A stretch of DNA of 22,196 nucleotides from DAOSWM01 sp035380045 (GTDB lineage Bacteria; Bacteroidota; Bacteroidia; Bacteroidales; Tenuifilaceae). The DNA is taken from assembly GCA_035380045.1 (NCBI GenBank), contig DAOSWM010000051.1, forward strand, positions 1 to 22,196. The letters are read 5' to 3'. A model generated the notes under the pieces. That model was not told the origin of the DNA. It did not search any database and worked only from the letters and a program-made list of their open reading frames with translations. This document shows positions 7,901 through 14,878 of the stretch, piece after piece (position 1 is the first letter of the stretch; each line of letters starts with the position of its first letter). The position numbers were made by a program, and so were the translations under genes.

Positions 7901-8487
7901 TCGCCTCAGGCGAGGATATTAACCTGCTGGTTCTTGACACCGAGGTTTACTCGAACACTGGTGGACAAGCCTCTAAATCGACCCCTGTTGCTGCCGTTGC
8001 AAAGTTCGCTGCATCGGGCAAGAAAATCCGCAAGAAGGATCTGGGCATGATGGCCATGAGTTACGGTTACGTTTACGTTGCGCAAGTTGCCATGGGCGCA
8101 AGCCAAAACCAGTACTTCAAAGCCTTGAAAGAAGCCGAATCGTACCCAGGGCCAAGTTTAGTAATCGCTTACGCTCCATGTATTAACCACGGATTACGTA
8201 ATGGCATGGGCCAATCTCAACTTCAAGCCAAACTTGCAGTTGAGGCCGGATACTGGCATCTTTATCGTTTCGACCCAAGACTTGAAACCGAGGGAAAGAA
8301 TCCGTTCCAAATTGACTCGAAAGAGCCCGATTGGAATAAATTCCAGGATTACTTGAAGAGTGAAGTTCGTTACACATCTCTCCAAAAATCTTTCCCCGAG
8401 CAAGCTGGCGAACTATTTAAAGCAGCTGAAGAAAACGCTCGTTGGAGATACAACTCCTACCTACGTTTATCTCATATGGAATACTAA
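4963..8487 (+). CDS. nifJ: Pyruvate:ferredoxin (flavodoxin) oxidoreductase, single-chain
   Basis: Oxidatively decarboxylates pyruvate with CoA to acetyl-CoA and CO2, reducing ferredoxin or flavodoxin; it is a cytoplasmic key enzyme of anaerobic metabolism. The 1174 residues match the usual one-chain length. The pyruvate-binding motif YPITPSS is at 30-36. The two ferredoxin-type 4Fe-4S clusters are CIQCNQCAYVC (C691, C694, C697, C701) and CTGCGNCVDVC (C746, C749, C752, C756). The proximal cluster is supplied by C814, C817 (ACAGC), C842 (ATGC) and C1073 (APC). Thiamine diphosphate is bound by GDGW (964-967) through NTGGQ (998-1002). The C-terminal half carries GGDGWAYDIGYGGLDHV. The ATG at 4963 begins a typical N-terminus. 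The gene is a single transcription unit with its own promoter, a Rex-like operator and a terminator at 8511. All cofactor residues are intact. Confidence 0.97.
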   Translation: MANKKKFITCDGNYAASHIAYMFSEVAAIYPITPSSTMAEYIDEWAAFGRKNIFGETVKVTEMQSEAGASGAVHGSLQAGALTSTFTASQGLLLMIPNMYKIAGELLPGVFHVSARSLAAQALSIFGDHSDVMSTRQTGFALLATGGVQEVMDLAAVAHLSSIKSRVPFVHFFDGFRTSHEIQKIEVLETEDLAKMVDYEALQQFRDRALNPEHPVTRGTAQNPDIYFQTREAANKYYDALPEIVEGYMKQLSDLTGRKYDLFDYYGDPNAENIIVAMGSVTDTIKETVDHLIAKGEKVGLIAVHLYRPFSAKHFFKAFPKSVKRIAVLDRTKEPGANGDPLYLDIKDLFYGKENAPIIVGGRYGLSSKDTTPAQIIAVFDNLKMKEPKNQFTVGIVDDVTFKSLPLGEEISLAPKGTFQGKFYGLGSDGTVGANKNSIKIIGENTDKYCQAYFSYDSKKSGGVTTSHLRFGDQPIRSPYLVNTPDFVACHVPAYLNKYDMLRGIRKGGTFLLNSIWDVEETKEKLPNSIKRVLAQKEVNFYIINATQIAEEIGLGNRTNTIMQSAFFKISEVIPYDLAVKEMKHAVDKSFGRKGEDIVKMNYAAIDKGGEVVKVEVPSEWVKLEAEKPHSNPNAPDFINNVVNPINNLMGDDLPVSAFIGREDGTFPAGTTEYEKRGIAVNVPEWIPENCIQCNQCAYVCPHAAIRPFLLTDEELSNAPEGTKTVKGTGGTKEYNFRMQVSVLDCTGCGNCVDVCPAKTKALEMKPLETQLSEAERFAYMDKKVGYKDTVLEKEKSVKNSQFAQPLFEFSGACAGCGETPYIKAITQLYGDRMIVANATGCSSIYGGSAPSTPYRANKDGHGVAWANSLFEDNAEYGLGIATGVSKLRERIAERIQKGLANGYNETTKDAMRMWLENKENAEGSKEASAKLVTALEKENDNLAKELLALKQYFIKKSVWVFGGDGWAYDIGYGGLDHVIASGEDINLLVLDTEVYSNTGGQASKSTPVAAVAKFAASGKKIRKKDLGMMAMSYGYVYVAQVAMGASQNQYFKALKEAESYPGPSLVIAYAPCINHGLRNGMGQSQLQAKLAVEAGYWHLYRFDPRLETEGKNPFQIDSKEPDWNKFQDYLKSEVRYTSLQKSFPEQAGELFKAAEENARWRYNSYLRLSHMEY

Positions 8488-8510
8488 TTCTTTACGTTTT
8501 AAATAATATA

Positions 8511-8547
8511 AAAGGGCACCTATCAATTTCGGTGCCTTTTTATTTTT
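8511..8547 (+). terminator. nifJ intrinsic terminator
   Basis: GGCACC (8515-8520) pairs with GGTGCC (8531-8536) around a 10-nt loop, with flanking A and T runs extending the stem, then TTTTTATTTTT. It starts 24 bp after the nifJ stop. Confidence 0.85.
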
Positions 8548-8606
8548 CAGATTGTAGATTTAATTTTCATTACTAACTTAGCATTTAACCAACCAACAAG
8601 CTACTA

Positions 8607-11600
8607 TTGAAAAATTATATCATTTATATAACTTTTCACAAATCATACCTGCTAGCACTGATCAAGCTGGCAATAATCCTGAATATCACATTTTTTTGCA
8701 CGCATCGTACTGCCGCACAAGGCATTAGTCCATCTCCTTTCTCTAAACAATTTACTGTTGACGAAGGCCTACCCTCAAACGAGGTTTACCACGTTGTGCA
8801 AGATTCCTTAGGTTTCATTTGGCTTGCAACAAGCAGTGGAGTTAGCCAGTTCAACGGAAACAGGTTTAAAAATTTCGGAATTGAAGATGGTTTAACTGAA
8901 GCCTCGATATACGAACTTTACATTGACTATACTGGTCGAATTTGGTTCTTATCCGGCAACGGCAGCCTCACATACTATGAGCAAGGCGGTATTAAGCTAT
9001 ACCCATTCAACTCAAAAATTAAAGAAAACATAACCACTTCGCGTGGAAACCTGAAGAACTCATTTTATGTTGATTCTGCTGAAAATGTTCACATATCGTT
9101 ACGAAGGTATGGCAGAGCCGTAGTAAGCAGCGAGGGGCTTTTTAAAAAACTGGGAGGTATTCACCAGGAAGGAGAAATTGTTGTTGAAAAAATGAACGAT
9201 AGCACTTTCCTTATATCAAACCCATCAAATGCACCAACTTACGATATTATTTTTGTCGATGAGGAGCAACCCTTCCGTTTTACTTGTAAAGAACTTTATG
9301 GCAAAATATACATGAATTACCATTTCTTTTTTCTACCAGGAAAAGATAAAACATACTTAATGGCAGACCAGGGATTTATGTATAGAATTAAAGGCTCGGA
9401 AATTATTGAAAGGAAACATTTTAGTCAGGATATTATTTGGGCAAGCATTGATAAGAACAATAATTTATGGGTTGCTCCAATTGATGGAGGAGTTTACTGT
9501 TTTAAGAACGCTGACTTCAGTTGCAATCCCGACTTATACCTGTTCGATAACATTAAGATAACATCTGTTCTTCTTGATAGAGAGGGTGGTTACTGGTTCA
9601 CAAGCCTATCGCATGGGGTTTTCTATTGCCCAAATATAAACATACGAACCTATAACGAAAGCAACGGATTACCAAAGAACAGGGTGAATGCCGTTTTTTC
9701 GAACAGAAAAGCAATTTACGCTGGCTACGAACATGGAGTAGTAAGTGAGATAAAAGATGACGGCATTCGAAATTATATTATTGCGCCTAAAACCACAACG
9801 CAAGTTCCTATTAGGTTTATTGGAATTGACACAACATCTTCTGATGTTTGGGTGGGTTCCAGCTATTATTTGAACCTGATAAGGGGAGAAACCGTTAAAA
9901 CATATCACCCTACGTCATCTTTGCTCTCCGGAACGCATCCTCGTCAAATGCTACCTGCTCATGACAATGGATACTGGATTGCCAGCAATTGGGGTCTAAA
10001 AAAGTTTGATGGGAATAGGTTTACATACGACTCTAGATTGAATAACGAATTCTCAGGACTAATATACTCGATTGCCTTAGACTCATCAGGAGTTTTGTGG
10101 ATGTGTTGCTCCAACGGAATATGGGTTTATGAAAATAAATTTTACAGGTATCTAGGCGAGGAGAGCCCTTCCCTGTCACAACCTTCAAACTACATCACAT
10201 TCGACAATTCCAACAGGTTGCTAATTGGAACCAAAGGTATTGGCTTAATTATAAAGGAGGGAGATAAAATTACTCAGTACACAAAATCGGATGGATTGGC
10301 AAGCAACACCATTAAAAAAATTGTGGTAAATAACGACAATTACTGGTTGGCCACTAACAATGGGATTAGCTGGATAAAAAAAATTGATAGAGACAAGCTC
10401 GAAATACAAAATATTACCACATCGCAAGGATTACCAACAAACGATATTAACGACATACACATAAAAGGTTCACTGGTATACGTTGGAACCAGCAAAGGCT
10501 TATCGGTTTTTAACACTAAAAACCTTCTTCCGAACCCCATTAAACCTAAGTGTACAATTAACGAAGTTCGTGTAAATAATAAAACTGTTGATACAAGAAA
10601 TAAATCGTTGAAACTTTCGTACTACCATAGCTTTCTTTCATTCGAATTTTATGGGTTAACCTACAAAAGCATGGGGAAGATGCAGTTCCGATACCGTATG
10701 TTAGGTATCGATTCATCTTGGGTTTGCACAAATAATAGCAACGCAATTTTCTCAAAAGTTCCACACGGCAAATACACCTTCGAAGTTCAAACTCAAAATG
10801 CCGATGGGGCTTGGAGCAACTCCGATAGTATTGGTGTAACTATCGCACCTCCTTACTGGCAAACCTTTTGGTTTATATTTCTGTCAACCCTCGTTTTCTC
10901 CGGGTTCATTTTTGTTATTTACCTATACCGAATAAAAACCCTCAAGAAACAGAACACCCTGATAAACAGCGCAAATGAGTACAAACAGCAGTCGCTCAGG
11001 CAGCAAATGAATCCTCACTTCATTTTTAACACCCTGAATTCAATCCAACTTTTCATCCTTGAGAAGGATTCGATTAGCTCACACAAGTACCTGACAAAAT
11101 TTGCAAGGCTTATGCGCATTACTCTTGACAACTCACAGGAATCTATCATCCCTCTAAAAAAAGAGCTTGAAGCTCTTACCCTATACCTGGAGCTTGAATC
11201 GCTTAGACTTGAAGGAAAGTTTACCTATTCAATTGAGGTAGCTGATAACGATGTGCTTGAGCAAAAGGTTCCCACTTTACTTATTCAACCTTTCGTTGAG
11301 AATGCAATATGGCATGGAATTATGTTAAAGGAATCACAAAATGGATTTGTGAATGTAATCATCTCCCGAACGAACGAAACAATGACCTGCACCATTGAGG
11401 ATAACGGAGTTGGGCGGGAAAGAGCAATGGCCCTCAGGGCCAAAAATGAAGTGGAGCATAAGTCGCTCGGTTATAAAATTACCTCCCAACGTATTGAGCT
11501 GCTGAACACCCTCTACAAGGAAAAATTCAACATCCATTTTACCGATCTTTACAGTTCTGATGGCGTAGCTTCGGGAACAAAGGTTCATATTCAAATTCCA

Positions 11601-11630
11601 TACAACTTATCTGAGGGCGAGGCAAAATAG
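8607..11630 (+). CDS. Propeller-domain sensor histidine kinase (LytS/His_kinase type)
   Basis: 1007 residues. A signal-peptide-like segment (about 14-37) is followed by repeated two-component-regulator propeller units such as GLPSNEVYHVVQDSLGFIWLAT, DGLTEASIYELYIDYTGRIW, NGLPKNRVNAVF and DGLASNTIKKIV, then a Y_Y_Y-type beta domain (about 645-748), one membrane helix (about 754-777) and a cytoplasmic His_kinase domain with NPHFIFN (phosphoacceptor H804). ATP-binding motifs LLIQPFVENAIWHG and EDNGVGRERA follow. It probably senses an external ligand and phosphorylates the LytTR regulator downstream. Unlike Bacteroides hybrid systems it has no receiver or AraC domain. The start is TTG at 8607: an in-frame stop (8586-8588) lies 18 bp upstream, and no ATG occurs before the signal segment, so TTG is the only sensible standard start. 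The ligand cannot be inferred; no sugar-uptake genes are nearby. Confidence 0.9.
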   Translation: MKNYIIYITFHKSYLLALIKLAIILNITFFCTHRTAAQGISPSPFSKQFTVDEGLPSNEVYHVVQDSLGFIWLATSSGVSQFNGNRFKNFGIEDGLTEASIYELYIDYTGRIWFLSGNGSLTYYEQGGIKLYPFNSKIKENITTSRGNLKNSFYVDSAENVHISLRRYGRAVVSSEGLFKKLGGIHQEGEIVVEKMNDSTFLISNPSNAPTYDIIFVDEEQPFRFTCKELYGKIYMNYHFFFLPGKDKTYLMADQGFMYRIKGSEIIERKHFSQDIIWASIDKNNNLWVAPIDGGVYCFKNADFSCNPDLYLFDNIKITSVLLDREGGYWFTSLSHGVFYCPNINIRTYNESNGLPKNRVNAVFSNRKAIYAGYEHGVVSEIKDDGIRNYIIAPKTTTQVPIRFIGIDTTSSDVWVGSSYYLNLIRGETVKTYHPTSSLLSGTHPRQMLPAHDNGYWIASNWGLKKFDGNRFTYDSRLNNEFSGLIYSIALDSSGVLWMCCSNGIWVYENKFYRYLGEESPSLSQPSNYITFDNSNRLLIGTKGIGLIIKEGDKITQYTKSDGLASNTIKKIVVNNDNYWLATNNGISWIKKIDRDKLEIQNITTSQGLPTNDINDIHIKGSLVYVGTSKGLSVFNTKNLLPNPIKPKCTINEVRVNNKTVDTRNKSLKLSYYHSFLSFEFYGLTYKSMGKMQFRYRMLGIDSSWVCTNNSNAIFSKVPHGKYTFEVQTQNADGAWSNSDSIGVTIAPPYWQTFWFIFLSTLVFSGFIFVIYLYRIKTLKKQNTLINSANEYKQQSLRQQMNPHFIFNTLNSIQLFILEKDSISSHKYLTKFARLMRITLDNSQESIIPLKKELEALTLYLELESLRLEGKFTYSIEVADNDVLEQKVPTLLIQPFVENAIWHGIMLKESQNGFVNVIISRTNETMTCTIEDNGVGRERAMALRAKNEVEHKSLGYKITSQRIELLNTLYKEKFNIHFTDLYSSDGVASGTKVHIQIPYNLSEGEAK

Positions 11631-11661
11631 CATTAAATAAACATCCTTCACAGGTTTTTTG

Positions 11662-11669
11662 TACCTTTG
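11662..11669 (+). promoter_or_regulatory. -7 promoter box upstream of the LytTR regulator
   Basis: TACCTTTG matches TAnnTTTG and lies 20 bp before the start codon. A convincing -33 TTTG is missing, so this would be a weak or internal promoter allowing the regulator to be expressed apart from the kinase. Confidence 0.45.
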
Positions 11670-11689
11670 AAGCATCATATTCTATTCTC

Positions 11690-12451
11690 ATGTTAAAAGT
11701 TGTGCTTGTTGACGATGAAATCGCAGCAATTCGTACCCTCGAACTGCTCCTTAAACAGTGCTGCTACGACATTCAGATAGTGGGTACAGCACGTTCAGTT
11801 CAGGAAGCCATAAAAATTGTTGACTCGCAAAAACCCGACCTGGTTTTCCTTGACATCCAAATGCCGCAAGGCTCTGGTTTCGATCTTCTTGAACATATTC
11901 CTGAACACAACTTCGAAATTATTTTTATTACCGCATACAACCAGTACGCTATAAGAGCATTCAAGTACAGCGCGGTTGATTACATCCTAAAACCAATTGA
12001 TATTGACGAGCTGGCAAACGCGATTGAGAAGGCTCAAAATTTACTAAAAAAGAAAACAAGCACCCGAGCCAGATATTCAGTTCTCTTCGAAAACCTCAAG
12101 GGGCTAGTTCCAAATAAAATTGTTATCCCTCAAAAAAACTCTTTCCACACAATCGATCTTTCACAGGTGTACACCATTAAAATTACAAATAATGGGGCAA
12201 GTTTCTACATGGCAAACTCAAGTATCGTTTCCTGCTCATTATGTCTAGAAAATTTTTCTCAGCTAATACAGGATAAAGGATTCGTTGAGGTGAAACCAAA
12301 GGTATTTGTGAATCTACAAAAGGTGATTAAAGTGGAAAAGGCAGGGAAAGGGTTCGTGATTCTTGAAAACGGGGAGAGCATCTCCCTTGAGAGCATTACA
12401 AAAGAAAACTTCATTGACAATCTGTCATTAAAAGGAACCAAAAACACCTAG
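11690..12451 (+). CDS. LytTR-family response regulator
   Basis: 253 residues. An N-terminal receiver domain has the acidic pocket D8-D9, phosphoacceptor D55 in VFLDIQMP, a conserved threonine-region FITAY near 83 and the KP motif YILKPID near 100. A basic linker (about 118-124) leads to a C-terminal LytTR DNA-binding domain with the landmarks IDLSQVYTIKITNNGASFYM and FVEVKPKVFVNLQKVIKVEKAGKGF. LytTR proteins bind direct repeats as dimers and regulate envelope, secretion or uptake genes. The kinase ends 59 bp upstream, so the two form a cognate pair. ruvX begins 6 bp downstream, so co-transcription with housekeeping genes is likely. The target genes are not evident in this window. Confidence 0.93.
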   Translation: MLKVVLVDDEIAAIRTLELLLKQCCYDIQIVGTARSVQEAIKIVDSQKPDLVFLDIQMPQGSGFDLLEHIPEHNFEIIFITAYNQYAIRAFKYSAVDYILKPIDIDELANAIEKAQNLLKKKTSTRARYSVLFENLKGLVPNKIVIPQKNSFHTIDLSQVYTIKITNNGASFYMANSSIVSCSLCLENFSQLIQDKGFVEVKPKVFVNLQKVIKVEKAGKGFVILENGESISLESITKENFIDNLSLKGTKNT

Positions 12452-12457
12452 CATATT

Positions 12458-12892
12458 TTGGCACGAATACTTGCGATTGATGTTGGCAAAAAAAGAACAG
12501 GTCTTGCAGTTACCGATCCTCTTAAAATAATTGCAAACGGGCTAACCACCGTCCCAACCGGAAAACTTTTCGAGTTTCTTGAGGATTACTGCAGAAAAGA
12601 AACCGTTGAAATTTTTATAATTGGTATGCCTACCCAGCTGAACAATCAACCCTCCGAAGCTGTTAAATGGGTACAACCAGTAGTAAACCGTATTAGGAAA
12701 CTTTTTCCAAACATTGCCGTTGAACTGGTTGACGAAAGGTTCACATCGAAGTTAGCCCACCAGGCCATGATTGATGGAGGATTGAAAAAGATGGACAGAA
12801 GAAACAAACCATTGGTTGATACGATTAGTGCAACCATAATTTTACAATCGTATTTGGAAAGCATCGATTTAAAGAAAGGAAACAGACAATGA
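12458..12892 (+). CDS. ruvX: Putative Holliday junction resolvase / pre-16S rRNA nuclease
   Basis: 144 residues of the YqgF/RuvX RNase H-like family, which processes the 5' end of pre-16S rRNA in E. coli and has been proposed to resolve recombination junctions. AIDVGKKRTGLAVTD supplies the first catalytic Asp (D8), FIIGMPTQLNN the substrate-loop motif, VDERFTS the second acidic site (D92/E93), and VDTISA the last Asp (D121). The start is TTG at 12458: the conserved family N-terminus begins right there and no ATG is available. It lies 6 bp after the response regulator and overlaps def by 4 bp (ATGA). The ruvX-def pair is a familiar arrangement in Bacteroidota. Confidence 0.92.
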   Translation: MARILAIDVGKKRTGLAVTDPLKIIANGLTTVPTGKLFEFLEDYCRKETVEIFIIGMPTQLNNQPSEAVKWVQPVVNRIRKLFPNIAVELVDERFTSKLAHQAMIDGGLKKMDRRNKPLVDTISATIILQSYLESIDLKKGNRQ

Positions 12893-13440
12893 CAAAACCA
12901 GTTTACATTTACGGATCGCCTGTGCTACGAAAAATAGCAACCGACATAAGCCCCGATTATCCGAATATTAGCGGGCTCATTGCCGACATGTTCGAAACCA
13001 TGGAGAAATCGGATGGGGTTGGGTTAGCTGCCCCACAAGTTGGACTTTCGATAAGGTTATTTGTTATTGACGCAACGCCAATGGCCGACGAACATCCCGA
13101 AATGGATGGTTTCCGAAAAGTATTCATAAATGCACAAATTGTTTCCCGTTCACCCGAAACTGCGCAGTACAGCGAGGGTTGCCTCAGCATCCCAAACCTC
13201 CGAGAAGACGTTGAGCGACCTGATACAATCGTTATTCGTTACGTTGACGAAAAATTCGTTGAACACGAAGAAGAGTACTCTGGCATTGCTGCCCGCATTA
13301 TCCAGCACGAGTACGACCACCTCGACGGGATTCTATTTACCGACAAGGTCTCGCCTATTCGCCGGCAGCTACTGAAAAGCAAACTATTCGCTATTTCTAA
13401 AGGTAGGTTTAACGCAAGCTATAAGTATAAGATTGCTTAG
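12889..13440 (+). CDS. def: Peptide deformylase
   Basis: Removes the N-formyl group from nascent proteins, using a catalytic metal, usually Fe2+. All three family motifs are present: GVGLAAPQ (43-50), EGCLS (96-100, metal ligand C98) and HEYDH (140-144, metal ligands H140 and H144, catalytic E141). At 183 residues it has the normal type I length. Its ATG overlaps the TGA of ruvX (ATGA), implying translational coupling. The stop codon lies inside a small hairpin shared with the convergent yciO-like gene, whose stop is only 5 bp away. Confidence 0.97.
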   Translation: MTKPVYIYGSPVLRKIATDISPDYPNISGLIADMFETMEKSDGVGLAAPQVGLSIRLFVIDATPMADEHPEMDGFRKVFINAQIVSRSPETAQYSEGCLSIPNLREDVERPDTIVIRYVDEKFVEHEEEYSGIAARIIQHEYDHLDGILFTDKVSPIRRQLLKSKLFAISKGRFNASYKYKIA

Positions 13441-13451
13441 CAAAGCTAAGC
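13435..13451. terminator. Hairpin spanning both convergent stop codons
   Basis: GCTTAG (13435-13440) pairs with CTAAGC (13446-13451) around the 5-nt loop CAAAG. The TAG stop of def and the TAG stop of the opposite gene each form part of a stem arm. No T-tract follows on either strand, so it may slow polymerase or protect 3' ends from decay rather than act as a classical terminator. Confidence 0.4.
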
Positions 13452-14054
13452 CAGAACACCTTTGCCTTCGCGAAGAATTGTGGGTTCCATTTCGGTGCAA
13501 TCGACCACCGTTGAGGGAGTGTTATCACCAAAACCCCCATCAACTAGTGCATCAACAATCTCCGAGTAGTTTTCGTAGATAAGTTCCGGATCGGTTGTGT
13601 ACTCCAGCAACTCATCGCTGTCCTTAATTGAGGTTGTCATTATTGGGTTGCCAAGCATTTTAACTATCTCAATGGGGATTGGGTTGTCGGGAATTCGGAT
13701 ACCAACCGTTTTACGCTTGCTAATAAAGTAATCGGGAACCTTATTGTAACCTGGGAGAATAAAAGTAAATGGGCCGGGGAGATTTCTCTTAAGCAAGCGA
13801 AAGGTTGCGTTATCAACCTTCGCAAAATCGGAAATATGGCTTAAGTCGCTGCATATAAAAGAAAAATGGGCATCCTTAGGTTTGATGCCCTTTATCTTAA
13901 TAATCCTCTCAACTGCCTTAGGATTCATAATATCGCATCCAAGCCCGTAAACCGTGTCGGTTGGGTAAATAACAATTCCTCCCTTGCGAAGTATGTCAAC
14001 CACAAGTTCTACCTGTCGAAGGTTCGGGTTTTCGGGGTATATTTTTATTAGCAT
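13446..14054 (-). CDS. yciO: YciO-type Sua5/YrdC/YciO family protein
   Basis: 202 residues with the YrdC fold. IYPTDTVYGLGCDI (29-42) and NLPGPFTFIL (91-100) are family hallmarks, and the C-terminus PSTVVDCTEMEPTILREGKG is also typical. The segment FSFICSDLSHISDFAKVDNA resembles E. coli YciO rather than TsaC. The threonylcarbamoyl-AMP synthases TsaC/Sua5 carry KxR and a later SxN signature; here the equivalents read KGI (55-57) and TTSIK (140-144). It may therefore bind nucleotide or RNA without being the essential t6A enzyme. Databases would often label it threonylcarbamoyl-AMP synthase. It lies 39 bp downstream of the transaldolase gene on the same strand and is probably co-transcribed with it. 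The ATG at 14052-14054 gives the usual short N-terminus. Confidence 0.85.
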   Translation of the reverse strand: MLIKIYPENPNLRQVELVVDILRKGGIVIYPTDTVYGLGCDIMNPKAVERIIKIKGIKPKDAHFSFICSDLSHISDFAKVDNATFRLLKRNLPGPFTFILPGYNKVPDYFISKRKTVGIRIPDNPIPIEIVKMLGNPIMTTSIKDSDELLEYTTDPELIYENYSEIVDALVDGGFGDNTPSTVVDCTEMEPTILREGKGVLA

Positions 14055-14093
14055 AAGGCAATTATTATGGCTCGGCGAGCCAACTCAATATGT

Positions 14094-14753
14094 TTATCCG
14101 TTAACCTTTTTGTAATCGGCCAGGAATTTTTCCAGTCCAATATCAGTTAGAGGATGGTTCACTAACCCTAAAATTGCAGAAAGCGGGCAAGTTGCCACAT
14201 CGGCTCCAGCCTCAAGGCACTGAATAATATGCATAGTATGACGAATTGAAGCAGCTAGCACCTGAGTTCCATACTCGTAGTAGGAGTAAACATCAACAAT
14301 TTGGCGAATGAGTTCAACACCATCGGTTGAAACATCGTCGAGCCTGCCAATAAAAGGAGAAACGTAGGTTGCACCAGCTTTTGCGGCTAACAGCGCTTGT
14401 CCAACAGAAAAAACCAGCGTGCAGTTCGTTCTAATTCCATTATCAGAGAAATACTTAATGGCCTTAATTCCCTCCTTAATACACGGAACTTTAACCACAA
14501 TTTGCGGATGCAGCAGGGCAAGTTCCCTTCCCTCGCGAATCATTCCCTCATAATCGGTGGCAATTACCTCAGCCGAAACATCGCCACCCTTCACAATGTT
14601 ACAAATATCAACGTAGTGTTTTTTTATGTTTGCCTCGCCTTTTATGCCCTCCTTAGCCATGAGCGAAGGATTTGTGGTTACACCATCGAGAACGCCTAAA
14701 TCGTTAGCCTCTTTTATTTGTTCGAGGTTTGCAGTATCGATAAAAAATTTCAT
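14094..14753 (-). CDS. tal: Small transaldolase (TalC/FSA family)
   Basis: 219 residues, the length of the short TalC/fructose-6-phosphate aldolase class; it moves a dihydroxyacetone unit between sugar phosphates in the non-oxidative pentose phosphate pathway. MKFFIDTAN, GVTTNPSL (24-31), the Schiff-base lysine K88 in VVKVP, TNCTLVFS and SPFIGRLDD (132-140) are all present. Phe134 occupies the position where FSA-type aldolases have a tyrosine; in this family Phe goes with transaldolase and Tyr with aldolase activity, so transaldolase is favoured. It is the first gene of a minus-strand pair with the YciO-like gene, and a candidate -7 box lies 31 bp upstream. Confidence 0.93.
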   Translation of the reverse strand: MKFFIDTANLEQIKEANDLGVLDGVTTNPSLMAKEGIKGEANIKKHYVDICNIVKGGDVSAEVIATDYEGMIREGRELALLHPQIVVKVPCIKEGIKAIKYFSDNGIRTNCTLVFSVGQALLAAKAGATYVSPFIGRLDDVSTDGVELIRQIVDVYSYYEYGTQVLAASIRHTMHIIQCLEAGADVATCPLSAILGLVNHPLTDIGLEKFLADYKKVNG

Positions 14754-14783
14754 AGCGAATTGGTTTTAAGAATTTTTAAAGCG

Positions 14784-14791
14784 CAAATATA
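14784..14791 (-). promoter_or_regulatory. -7 box of the transaldolase promoter
   Basis: On the minus strand this reads TATATTTG, an exact TAnnTTTG match, 30 bp before the transaldolase ATG. No good -33 box was seen at the expected distance. Confidence 0.55.
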
Positions 14792-14819
14792 ACCATTCTC
14801 CATGAGAGAAACGGAAGTT

Positions 14820-14838
14820 TTTGTTCGTATCGAACAAA
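14820..14838. promoter_or_regulatory. 19-bp dyad between the tal and tgt promoters
   Basis: TTTGTTCG-TAT-CGAACAAA is a perfect 8-bp inverted repeat with a 3-bp spacer. It ends 10 bp before the tgt -7 box, covering the -18 to -36 region where a repressor would block RNA polymerase. No known regulator motif was recognised. Confidence 0.45.
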
Positions 14839-14848
14839 CTTTTTCTAC

Positions 14849-14856
14849 TATCTTTG
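14849..14856 (+). promoter_or_regulatory. -7 box of the tgt promoter
   Basis: TATCTTTG matches TAnnTTTG. Transcription would start near 14861, which places the upstream GTG (14858) at or before the RNA start and favours the ATG at 14879. The nearest TTTG upstream (14820-14823) is 25 bp away, longer than the usual 19-21. Confidence 0.6.
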
Positions 14857-14878
14857 CGTGCAAATTATCATGCTATCA

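Noticed and set aside
14069..14081. GGCTC-GGC-GAGCC hairpin between the transaldolase and yciO genes
   Set aside because: The stem is only 5 bp and no T-tract follows on the minus strand; with a 39-bp gap, co-transcription of the two genes is more likely than termination.
14858..14878. GTG (14858) and ATG (14870) as alternative tgt starts
   Set aside because: The -7 box at 14849-14856 places the GTG at or before the transcription start, and the ATG at 14879 aligns with the start of Bacteroidota homologues.
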